A stretch of DNA of 64,000 nucleotides from Azospirillum sp. RU38E (GTDB lineage: Bacteria; Pseudomonadota; Alphaproteobacteria; Azospirillales; Azospirillaceae), in NCBI RefSeq assembly GCF_900188385.1, contig NZ_FZOI01000020.1, forward strand, positions 26,170-90,169, read 5' to 3'. The notes below the pieces were generated by a model. It worked only from the letters and a program-made list of their open reading frames with translations, was not told where the DNA came from and did no database searches. How positions within the stretch are numbered: position 1 is the stretch's first letter; each line of letters opens with the position of its first letter. Positions 57,243 through 64,000 of this stretch are shown one piece after another. The position numbers were made by a program, and so were the translations under genes.

Positions 57243-58517
57243 TCAGGTTTGTTGGTTGGCTTTTGGCGCCCCGCCCGCTGCTGCCGGCCGCTGATATTCT
57301 TCCGGAAAGGTCTGCAGCGCGCTTTTCACCACCGTCACCGCCCCGTCGATCAGCGCGCAGCGGCCGCTGCCCGGCAGCAGGGCGCAGAGATGGTCCAGCG
57401 CGCCGACATCGGCAGCTGTACCCCGGCCTGTGGCGATCCGGTCCAGCAGCCGGGCCATCTGGAACGTGCCGCACTTGCAGGATGGGCATTGGCCGCAGGA
57501 GCCGGTGGCGAAGAATTCAACATAATCGGCGACCTTGCGGACGATGCTGGTGCCTTCCGACATGACGATCATGGCACCGGTGCCGAGCCGGGATTGCCGC
57601 GCCCGTACCGAATCGAAATCCAGCGCCACATCAAGGTCACGCGCCGTCAGCAGCGTGTTGGAAGGGCCGCCGGTGAACACGGCCTTGAAGGCACGCCCAT
57701 CCAGCATCCCGCCGCCATAGGTGAAAACCAGATCCCGCAGGCTGGTCCCCATCGGCAATTCATAGAGCCCCGGATTCAGCACATCTCCGGAAAGCGAATA
57801 AAGCTTCGTCCCGCACGCCTCGCCTTTGCCCAGGGCGCGGTACCAGTCCGCGCCATTGTTCAAGATATGCGGCACATTGGCCAGTGTTTCGGTGTTGTTG
57901 ATCAGGGTTGGCTGGCCGCCCACCCCCTTTTCAAAGGGGAAGGGCGGTTTGCGGCTGGGGAAGGGGAAACCCTGGTTCAGCCAGGACACCACCGCCGTTT
58001 CCTCCCCGCCAATATACCGGCCGGAACTGGCGATCACCTCCAGCTTGACCGGCTGCCCGATGATCGGTTCAAGGCCGGCCAGCAGGTCGCTGCCCTGCCA
58101 TTGCGCCACGGCGGCGCGCATTTCGGCGATGCTGTCCGCCTGATGCGGGTTGACATAGAAGATGACATGGCTGGCCTTGATGGCGATGGCCGCGATCAGC
58201 GCCCCTTCGATTACCTGATGCGGTGTCCAGCGCAGCAGGTGGCGATCCTTGAAGGTACCGGGCTCATCCTCATTGCCGTTGCAGACGACATATTTCGTCT
58301 CCGCCACCATGGCGGCCGCTGCCGTCCATTTCCGCCAGGTTGGAAAGCCGGCCCCACCCATGCCCCGCAGGTCGGCGGCCTGCAGGGTGGGGATGATGGC
58401 GGCAGGCTGGCTTGCAGCCATTATCAGCCCGACGCCACCGCCCGCATTGCGCCAGCGGTTCAGATCGGCCCCCACCTGGATGGCGGGATGCAGCAGCACG
58501 TGATTTAACGGTTGCAT
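57243..58517 (-). CDS. NuoF/HoxF-like NADH-binding flavoprotein subunit
   Basis: 424 residues; subunit that carries NAD(H), FMN and one 4Fe-4S cluster. Landmarks: RGMGGAGFPTWRKW (residue 51), CNGNEDEPGTFKDRHLL (79), GRYIGGEETAVVSWL (166), GGQPTLINNTETLANVPHIL (200), an SLBB region (LYSLSGDVLNPGLYELPMG) and the cluster ligands Cys341, Cys344, Cys347 and Cys387 (SCGQCPSCKCG ... GRCALIDGA). No complex I genes are nearby. It follows the fumarate-reductase-like flavoprotein gene by five bases in one operon, so it probably feeds NADH electrons to that subunit, or takes them. Confidence 0.9.
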   Translation of the reverse strand: MQPLNHVLLHPAIQVGADLNRWRNAGGGVGLIMAASQPAAIIPTLQAADLRGMGGAGFPTWRKWTAAAAMVAETKYVVCNGNEDEPGTFKDRHLLRWTPHQVIEGALIAAIAIKASHVIFYVNPHQADSIAEMRAAVAQWQGSDLLAGLEPIIGQPVKLEVIASSGRYIGGEETAVVSWLNQGFPFPSRKPPFPFEKGVGGQPTLINNTETLANVPHILNNGADWYRALGKGEACGTKLYSLSGDVLNPGLYELPMGTSLRDLVFTYGGGMLDGRAFKAVFTGGPSNTLLTARDLDVALDFDSVRARQSRLGTGAMIVMSEGTSIVRKVADYVEFFATGSCGQCPSCKCGTFQMARLLDRIATGRGTAADVGALDHLCALLPGSGRCALIDGAVTVVKSALQTFPEEYQRPAAAGGAPKANQQT

Positions 58518-58522
58518 GATGG

Positions 58523-60175
58523 TCAGCCTTTCCGCGCCGTGGCCATATGGGCCCGCAGGTCGAAATTTCCGTATGCCGGATAGAGCAGGGGCGACCGTGG
58601 CCCGTTGATCAAGCCGGCATAGGTCAGTTGCCGCTGCCAGTCCCGCACATGTTCCAGCCCGACCCTGCCGGTGAGCGGCGTTCCCGCCAGCGTGGCGGCG
58701 GCCTTTCCCGCCTCCCGGCCGAAGACCAGGATGTCGAGCAGGGCATTGCCCATCAGCCGGTTGCGGCCATGGATGCCGCCCGCCACCTCGCCGGCACAAT
58801 AAAGGCCGGGCACAGCCGTTGCCCCGTGCCGGTCAATCTCCACCCCGCCATTCTGGTAATGCAGCGTCGGGCGGATCAGCAACGGCTCCCGCCGGGGGTC
58901 GATGCCGCAGCGATCGGCCAGATGCGCCAGGGAGACAAGCTGCCGGGACAGAAGGTCCGGCTTTTCGGCCAGCAGGCCGGGCGTATCGAGCAGGACGCCC
59001 ACCTGCCCATCGCGCACCACGCCCCGGCCCTCGGCACATTCGCGCAGGATGGCGGCGGTCACCAGATCGCGGGGGGCCAGCTCATCAATGAACCGTTCCC
59101 CAAGACCATTGATCAGCTTCGCCCCCAGGGAGCGGACCGCCTCTGAAATCAGGCCGCCGGCCAGATGCTGCGGCCAGGCTATGCCGGTCGGATGGAACTG
59201 GAAGGAATCCATGTCCCGCACCCTGGCACCGATCCGATAGGCCAGCGCCAGACCATCCGCCGTGGCGCCATAATGATTGGAGGTGGCAAAGCCCTGCAGG
59301 TGCAGGCGGCCGGCCCCGCCGGTCGCCAGGATGACGGCGCGGGCGCGGATGATGCGCAGGGTGGCATGTTCAAGATCATACAGCACGGCCCCGGCGCAGT
59401 GCCCATGATCGTTGGACAGCAGTTCCACCGCCGGATGCCGGTTGAGGATGGTCACGCCGCGATCAAGCTCCACCGCTTCGCGCAGCACCCGCATCATTTC
59501 CAGCCCGGTGAAATCACGATAGCTGAGAATGCGGGCCGCCGTGGTGCCGCCGGCACGCTTGCGCAGCAGGCGCGCGCCGGGCGTCGGGCTGTCCGCCAGA
59601 TCGAAATGCATCCCCAGTTGGATAAGCCAGCGGATGATGGCCGGTGCCTGGCCGACCAGCCGTTCCACCAGGGCCGGATCGGCCGCCTGATGGCCGCCCT
59701 TCAAAGTATCGTCATAATGCCGTTGCAGGCTGTCATCGTCACCGACGGCTGCCTGTATGCCGCCCTCCGCCATTACCGTATTGCTGTCGCCGACCCGCAG
59801 CTTGGCCGCCAGGATGACGTCGGCACCGGCTTCCCGGGCGGCAAGGGCCGCCGCCACACCGGCACCCCCGCCGCCAATGACGAGAATATCCGTGGTGACC
59901 GGCGCAAGGGCGGCCAGATCGACATCGCCGATCAGCGCATTGCCCTGGATGATGCGGGCCAGCAGCGGATGACAGCGAGCGCCTTTGCTGGCCCCCACCA
60001 TCAGCCGGCAGGTGGCCTGGGCGGCATAATCGGGATGAAACCGTTCCAGCAACGTCTGTGGCGGGCTGTCCGACGGCCGCATCGGCTGCCCCGGCATGGT
60101 TTGCCATGTCTGAAGGGCCACGCTGAAAGGAATGGCCGCCATGGGGGCCGCCATGGGTTCAGTGCGCATGGCCAT
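58523..60175 (-). CDS. Fumarate reductase/succinate dehydrogenase-like FAD subunit without covalent-FAD histidine
   Basis: 550 residues. An unusual N-terminal extension of about 93 residues precedes the FAD Rossmann motif ILVIGGGGAGVAAALAAREAGADV. Dicarboxylate-site residues seem intact: FQFHPTG (His328), the SEAVRSLGAKLIN segment, ELAPRD (Arg369), PTLHYQNGG (His439) and GRNRLMGNALLD (Arg about 473). The position that carries the flavin-linked His in FrdA/SdhA (SHTVAAQGG) reads SNTVMAEGG (Asn132), so FAD should be non-covalent. Loss of that His in E. coli FrdA leaves fumarate reduction but abolishes succinate oxidation (established), which suggests reductase direction here. L-aspartate oxidase-like chemistry is the main alternative. 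Confidence 0.88.
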   Translation of the reverse strand: MAMRTEPMAAPMAAIPFSVALQTWQTMPGQPMRPSDSPPQTLLERFHPDYAAQATCRLMVGASKGARCHPLLARIIQGNALIGDVDLAALAPVTTDILVIGGGGAGVAAALAAREAGADVILAAKLRVGDSNTVMAEGGIQAAVGDDDSLQRHYDDTLKGGHQAADPALVERLVGQAPAIIRWLIQLGMHFDLADSPTPGARLLRKRAGGTTAARILSYRDFTGLEMMRVLREAVELDRGVTILNRHPAVELLSNDHGHCAGAVLYDLEHATLRIIRARAVILATGGAGRLHLQGFATSNHYGATADGLALAYRIGARVRDMDSFQFHPTGIAWPQHLAGGLISEAVRSLGAKLINGLGERFIDELAPRDLVTAAILRECAEGRGVVRDGQVGVLLDTPGLLAEKPDLLSRQLVSLAHLADRCGIDPRREPLLIRPTLHYQNGGVEIDRHGATAVPGLYCAGEVAGGIHGRNRLMGNALLDILVFGREAGKAAATLAGTPLTGRVGLEHVRDWQRQLTYAGLINGPRSPLLYPAYGNFDLRAHMATARKG

Positions 60176-60807
60176 CACTCCTTTTCCGTTGCGTCGGGCG
60201 TCATCGCCCCGCGCTCAATCTCATTCAGGCGCCGGATCAGGTCGGACGGGCGCAGGGTCAGCGCCGCGATGGCGCGGCGTACCATCAGCCCCAGATGGTT
60301 CGGCCAGATGCCTTCCGGGCAGGCGAGCGTGCAGAGATTGCACATGACACATTGTTCGAAGATGGCCGCCGCCGCGGCAAAATCCCCGGCAACCGACAGC
60401 GCCACGCCCTGCTGCACCGACAGCCCCTTCGGGCAGGCACGGTCACAGCCGCTGCAATGGCGGCAATGGGCGGCTTCCGGGAAATGGCGATCCACCGCGT
60501 CTGACAATTGCCAGAGATCCTGGATGGCCGCGATGTCATAGCGGTGCGGTTTGTCGGGGGTGAAGTAAACAATGAAGCTGACCTGCATGGCGGCCTCTGC
60601 CCGGGTTTCGCAGGCAAGGGCGGTGGCGATCTGCTTTTCGCCCTCCCGGCGCACCAGGCAGCGGCAGGCGCCGCAGACACCCTGTCCCATGCAGCCGACA
60701 TTGGCAGTCAGAGCCGTTCCGTCGGCCATAGCCGCCTGCAGGATGGAGGCGGGGGCCGCTACGGCCACATCCCGCCCATCAATTCTCAAATGAATGATCT
60801 CATCCAT
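60175..60807 (-). CDS. Iron-sulfur subunit (2Fe-2S plus two 4Fe-4S), FrdB/SdhB-like
   Basis: 210 residues. The 2Fe-2S ferredoxin half has Cys39, Cys45, Cys48 and Cys66 (GCMGQGVCGACRC ... ALAC). The helical half has two 4Fe-4S sites: CRHCSGCDRACPKG (115-125) and CVMCNLCTLACPEG (153-163). FrdB/SdhB normally has one 3Fe-4S and one 4Fe-4S centre with a quinone site; here the cluster motifs look like two 4Fe-4S, and no membrane anchor genes follow. First gene of the three-gene operon, with a one-base overlap to the flavoprotein. It is transcribed from a sigma54 promoter 45 bases upstream of the start. Confidence 0.88.
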   Translation of the reverse strand: MDEIIHLRIDGRDVAVAAPASILQAAMADGTALTANVGCMGQGVCGACRCLVRREGEKQIATALACETRAEAAMQVSFIVYFTPDKPHRYDIAAIQDLWQLSDAVDRHFPEAAHCRHCSGCDRACPKGLSVQQGVALSVAGDFAAAAAIFEQCVMCNLCTLACPEGIWPNHLGLMVRRAIAALTLRPSDLIRRLNEIERGAMTPDATEKE

Positions 60808-60851
60808 CGCTTGTCTCTCCTCTGCCGCCCGGCGCTGCGGCTCTTTCCAGC

Positions 60852-60866
60852 GCAAGGGACGTGCCA
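60852..60866 (-). promoter_or_regulatory. Sigma54 promoter of the NuoF/Frd-like operon
   Basis: On the minus strand CTGGCACG-TCCC-TTGC, an exact match to TGGCACG-N4-TTGC, 45 bases before the ATG of the iron-sulfur subunit gene. Confidence 0.82.
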
Positions 60867-61023
60867 GGGCAGGGGGAGGTGATGATCAGCTTGAATTTGC
60901 GGGATTTTTTGTCAGGCTCGCAGCGGGCAGGGGCGGGCCACCGTTCGCTTCTCCGTGCATCGCCCTGATCCGGGGTCGGATATCCGCCGGTGTTTGCGCT
61001 CAAAACCCCTGGGTCAGCCGGGA

Positions 61024-61041
61024 CGTTCGGTTACCCGAACG
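61024..61041. promoter_or_regulatory. Upstream activator palindrome 1 of the Frd-like operon
   Basis: Perfect CGTTCGG-TTAC-CCGAACG, 158 bp upstream of the sigma54 -24 element; arms identical to the site upstream of the 2HCT promoter. Confidence 0.68.
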
Positions 61042-61054
61042 CCCCCGCCATCAT

Positions 61055-61072
61055 CCGTCGGCTTTCCGGACA
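61055..61072. promoter_or_regulatory. Upstream activator palindrome 2 (imperfect)
   Basis: CCGTCGG-CTTT-CCGGACA, same core TCGG-N4-CCG, 31 bp centre-to-centre from palindrome 1. Closely similar to the malic-enzyme site (TCGTCGG-ATTT-CCGATGA). Confidence 0.5.
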
Positions 61073-61375
61073 AGGTCGGGTGGTGGCCGGAAAATCGGCA
61101 ATAAAATCAAATCCCTTCGGTCAAAGGGTTACATGGCCCGCCATTTGCTGTGTGCGTTGCTTGTTAGGTGCAACGTTAGCGCATCGAACCGACCGGCGCA
61201 TGATCTGCATCAACGTCATGCTTTGGCGAAATGCTAGATTACGCGAACTGCACAATGAAGGGTGATCGGCGCCGTGGTTGCTTTGAACGCTGGCGATAGC
61301 GGCTTTTTGCTGCGCGAGGTGCCGTGCCGTTATGCGGGGCGATGCCAGGGCGCATGTCGACATGCAGGCGACAGG

Positions 61376-63262
61376 ATGTTCGATCCCGATATTTTCACTG
61401 ACATGGACTGTACGCGCCGGGAACGCCGCCGCAGCTTTGTGATGTTTGCCACGGCGGTGGCATTGGTCATGTTGCTGGGGTTCGTCGCCACCTATCTGTC
61501 GGCGGAGCGGGCTGGCCGCCATGATCTGATGGCGGCCAGCAATGATCAACTGCACCGCGCCTTTACCAAGTTCGAACGCGAAATCGACAAGCTCGGCATT
61601 CTGCCACTGACCATGGCTATGGATCAGCGGGTCGGTTCCTTCCTGGCTGCCACCGACCGGGGGGCGCAGGCCGGCGAGATCAACCATTATCTCGCCACGC
61701 TGAATATGGCGGCGGGAACCTTGCAGATCTATCTGATCGATGCCGGCGGCACGGTGATCGCGTCCAGCAACTGGAAGGATTCCAGCAGTTTTGTCGGCCG
61801 CAACATTTCCTATCGGCCTTATGTGCAGAATGCGAAGGCCGGTTCGGTGACCGGCTATTACGGTATCGGCACCACGGCCAATACACCGGGTTACTATCTG
61901 GCCACGGCGGTGGAACGCGATGGCGTCCGGGTCGGGACGGTGGCGGTCAAGCTTGATCTGGAACAGCTGGAGCATGACTGGCTGAATGGCATGGACCAGT
62001 TGATGTTCATGACGGACGCGAACCGTGTCATCGTCCTGTCCTCCCGCGCGGCGTGGAAATATCACAGCCTGGGTCCGCTGGACGCCGCCAAGATCGCTGA
62101 ACTGAACCAGACGCAACAATATAACAGTCACGTGATGGATGCGCTTGACTGGCAGGTGCGGCCCCGCCACGCCGACGGCACCCTGTTCGTGACAGTGGGG
62201 GATGGGCAGGAAACCCGGTCCTATCTTGCCGACACGCTTTATGTGCCGCCGGTTGGCATGGACCTCACCGTGCTGGTCGATTACTCCAGCGTGAAATATC
62301 GGGCGGCGGAAGCGGCGGTGACCGTTGCCCTGCTGATCTTGGTCGCCGCCTTGATCATGCGCTTTGCCAATCAGCGCCGGCTGACGATCCAGGAACGCCT
62401 GCTGGCCCGCAAGGTGCTGCAAGAGGCTTATGAACACCTCAAAGGCCGGTTCGAGGATCGCAATCGGCAATTGAACGCAGCGAATGAAGAGCTGCGCCGC
62501 GAAGTGGCCGAACGGATCGCCGCGGCCCGCAAACTGCAAAGCTTTCAGGATGAATTGATCCGCACGGAAAATCTGGCGGTGATCGGCCAGCTCTCGGCCG
62601 GCTTGGCGCATGAGATCAACCAGCCGCTGGCGGCCCTGTCCACCCTGTCGGAAAATGCCATCCGCTTTCTGGAACTGAATGATACGGGCACGGTGAAGCA
62701 TAATCTTGGCCGCATCTGCGATCTGGTCCGCCGCATGGGCGTGCTGACAGGGCAGTTGCGGTCCTTTGCCCGTCGTACCGATGGCGAGGTGGAGCCGGTC
62801 AATCTGGAATTGTCAGTGGAGAGCGCCATCGCCCTACTCGGCCACCGCCTGAAGAAGGAAAATGTCCAGGTGGCACTGCTGAAGCCGGCGCACCCCGTGC
62901 AGGCCATCGCCGATGGCGTGCGGCTGGAGCAGGTGCTTGTCAACCTGATCAGTAACGCCATGGATGCGTTGAGCGGTAATGGCGAACCCAAGGTGGGCAT
63001 CGCCTTTTTCCAGGAGGGGGATCGCGCCATTATCGATGTGACCGATAATGGCCATGGTCTGAGTGCGGACGTGCTGGCCAAGCTGTTCGAGCCCTTCTTC
63101 ACCACCAAGAAAACCAGTGGGCTTGGTCTCGGCCTTGCCATTTCACAAGACATCATCAGAGGTTTCGGCGGCGACCTGACGGCGGCAAACCGCGATTGCG
63201 GCGGGGCCCTGTTCCGCATTGTGCTGCCGGCCGCCCCGACCAAGGAGTTTCCCCATGAATGA
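61376..63262 (+). CDS. dctB: DctB-type sensor histidine kinase
   Basis: 628 residues. A first membrane segment near residues 20-42 (FVMFATAVALVMLLGFVATYL) and a second near 315-335 (AVTVALLILVAALIMRF) flank a periplasmic dCache-type sensor (LQIYLIDAGGTVIASSNW, NISYRPYVQNAKAGSVTGYYGIGTTANTPGYYLATAV), which in DctB binds C4-dicarboxylates. A coiled coil leads to the H-box GLAHEINQPLAALSTLSENAI, then N-box VLVNLISNAMDAL and G-boxes DNGHGLSADVLAKLFEPFFTTKK, GLGLGLAISQDIIRGFGG. The start at 61376 puts a short cytosolic leader before TM1. It overlaps dctD by eight bases. Predicted to phosphorylate DctD in response to malate, fumarate or succinate. Confidence 0.92.
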   Translation: MFDPDIFTDMDCTRRERRRSFVMFATAVALVMLLGFVATYLSAERAGRHDLMAASNDQLHRAFTKFEREIDKLGILPLTMAMDQRVGSFLAATDRGAQAGEINHYLATLNMAAGTLQIYLIDAGGTVIASSNWKDSSSFVGRNISYRPYVQNAKAGSVTGYYGIGTTANTPGYYLATAVERDGVRVGTVAVKLDLEQLEHDWLNGMDQLMFMTDANRVIVLSSRAAWKYHSLGPLDAAKIAELNQTQQYNSHVMDALDWQVRPRHADGTLFVTVGDGQETRSYLADTLYVPPVGMDLTVLVDYSSVKYRAAEAAVTVALLILVAALIMRFANQRRLTIQERLLARKVLQEAYEHLKGRFEDRNRQLNAANEELRREVAERIAAARKLQSFQDELIRTENLAVIGQLSAGLAHEINQPLAALSTLSENAIRFLELNDTGTVKHNLGRICDLVRRMGVLTGQLRSFARRTDGEVEPVNLELSVESAIALLGHRLKKENVQVALLKPAHPVQAIADGVRLEQVLVNLISNAMDALSGNGEPKVGIAFFQEGDRAIIDVTDNGHGLSADVLAKLFEPFFTTKKTSGLGLGLAISQDIIRGFGGDLTAANRDCGGALFRIVLPAAPTKEFPHE

Positions 63263-63911
63263 GAGCCAGGTCATCGTCATCGAGGATGACGAGGATGTGC
63301 GCCTTGGCTGCCTGCAGGCGCTAAGACTGGAAGGGATCAAGGCCATCGGCGTCGAAAGCGTCGAAACGGCGAAGCGGACCATCCCGAAGAATTATCCCGG
63401 CGTCATTGTCTCCGATATTCGTCTGCCAGGCATGGATGGCATCAGCTATCTGGCCAAACTGACCGAGTCTGACCCGGACCTGCCGGTGATCATGATTACC
63501 GGCCATGGCGATGTGGCGACGGCGGTGCAGGCCATGCGCGACGGCGCCTATGATTTCATCCAGAAGCCCTTTGCTTCACAGCAATTTGTCGGCGTTGTGC
63601 AACGGGCGTTGGAGAAGCGGCGGCTGGTGATGGAAACCCGGACCCTGCGTCGGCAGCTTGCGACCAAGGGCAGCCTGGAAAGCCGCATTGTCGGCCGCTC
63701 CCCCGCCGTGGTGGAACTGCGCGAACTGGTGGAATCTGTCGGCGCTGTCCCTTCGGAAGTGATGATCCTGGGGGAGACGGGCACCGGCAAGGAACTGATC
63801 GCCCGCTGCCTGCATGATCTTTCCGGCCGCACCGGTCCCTTTGTGGCCTTGAACTGCGGGGGACTGCCGGAAACGCTGTTTGAAAGCGAGATTTTCGGGC
63901 ATGAGGTGTAA
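63255..63911 (+). pseudogene. dctD: dctD-type sigma54 response regulator, truncated in the AAA+ domain
   Basis: 218 residues remain of about 440-450 expected. Receiver domain 1-120 with phospho-acceptor Asp54 (VSDIRLPGMDG), VIMITGHGDVATAVQAMRDGAYDFIQKPF, then the start of the sigma54-interaction ATPase: IVGRSPAVVELRELV, Walker A LGETGTGKELIAR, and FVALNCGGLPETLFESEIFGHE. At that point family members continue with the GAFTGA sigma54-contact loop, but here the frame reads V-stop. Walker B, the GAFTGA loop and the HTH are lost, so activation should be impossible. AAGGAG precedes the ATG, and the dctB stop overlaps. The break looks like an insertion or junction near 63907. Confidence 0.85.
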
Positions 63912-64000
63912 AAGCATGGATTTGATCTGACAGTCACGCTCACCGATGCGGGTGTCCGGTGATGTTGAGCTGTCCGACGTTCACGCGGCAGCGATCTGCT
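63907..64000. other. Foreign sequence after the dctD break, possible insertion-element end
   Basis: The DNA from about 63907 no longer encodes DctD in any frame, so dctD homology ends abruptly inside the AAA+ domain. The 94 bases to the window edge begin GTGTAAAAGCATGGATTTGA and show no recognisable gene. An insertion-sequence terminus is the simplest reading, but I cannot name a family, and the other end is outside the window. Confidence 0.5.

Larger units (their letters stand above)
60808..61375. other. 568-bp regulatory region between Frd-like operon and dctB
   Basis: No convincing gene. It holds the sigma54 promoter at 60852-60866, two activator palindromes at 61024-61041 and 61055-61072 (centres 31 bp apart, about three turns), and the unmapped dctB promoter. 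Confidence 0.6.

Noticed and set aside
57249..60541. Long plus-strand frames of 419 and 458 codons across the Frd/NuoF-like operon
   Set aside because: Both are shadows of genes with clear cofactor motifs on the minus strand.
1..64000. tRNA, rRNA or CRISPR arrays
   Set aside because: No T-loop-like GGTTCGAATC pattern in a cloverleaf context, no rRNA-like stretch and no regularly spaced direct repeats were found by reading.

Overview
The window is GC-rich (mid-60s percent by eye) and densely coding, with short or overlapping gene junctions. A TonB-dependent receptor, an AAHS-type aromatic-acid transporter, sigma54 promoters with a DctB/DctD-type two-component system, and the serS-surE-pcm-nlpD order all point to a metabolically versatile alphaproteobacterium. 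An Azospirillaceae/Rhodospirillales-like host is my best guess and is inference only. No rRNA, tRNA or CRISPR array was seen.

Layout. (1) 1-4163: lipoprotein beta-propeller phytase, aromatic/aspartate aminotransferase, DUF3667 membrane protein. (2) 4177-16809: alpha-glucan and sugar locus with glucokinase, LacI regulator, FHS sugar transporter, GH13 alpha-glucosidase, divergent GH15 glucoamylase, Gal-type dehydrogenase, aldose 1-epimerase, then a secreted amidohydrolase and an enoyl-CoA hydratase-like protein. (3) 17090-23912: catabolic locus around a MarR regulator, with an AAHS transporter, three NTF2-like proteins, two DUF3237 proteins and a CocE-type hydrolase; six TTGA-N4-TCAA palindromes sit in its three promoter regions. 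(4) 24201-27780: malic enzyme and an AspT-type antiporter behind a sigma54 promoter. (5) 28041-36617: serS-surE-pcm-nlpD, an esterase-like phytase, small proteins, a PrcB-like lipoprotein, an M20 amidohydrolase and a MipA/OmpV porin. (6) 36822-43246: an oligopeptide-type solute-binding protein, two paralogous winged-helix/STAND regulators and an alpha/beta hydrolase. (7) 43356-53653: probable organosulfonate (possibly sulfoquinovose) locus with an LLM flavin monooxygenase, aldo/keto reductase, Gfo/Idh/MocA protein, ABC transporter, TonB receptor, PhyH dioxygenase and LysR regulator. (8) 53645-64000: 2-hydroxycarboxylate transporter, FMN lactate dehydrogenase with its GntR regulator, a three-subunit NuoF/fumarate-reductase-like complex, and dctB-dctD, with dctD broken off inside its AAA+ domain.

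How it fits together. Three sigma54 (-24/-12) promoters drive malic enzyme-aspT, the 2-hydroxycarboxylate transporter and the NuoF/Frd-like operon. Each has an upstream TCGG-N4-CCG palindrome of the same design. This suggests one DctD-type regulon for malate/fumarate: uptake or exchange, decarboxylation to pyruvate, and NADH-driven fumarate reduction by a soluble complex. The only candidate activator in view, dctD, is truncated just before its GAFTGA loop.

A second system-level signal is a composite palindromic repeat. It occurs in convergent intergenic gaps at about 16.8, 27.8, 36.7 and 46.6 kb. Three copies carry a small GGAT-loop hairpin whose stem changes sequence in a compensatory way.
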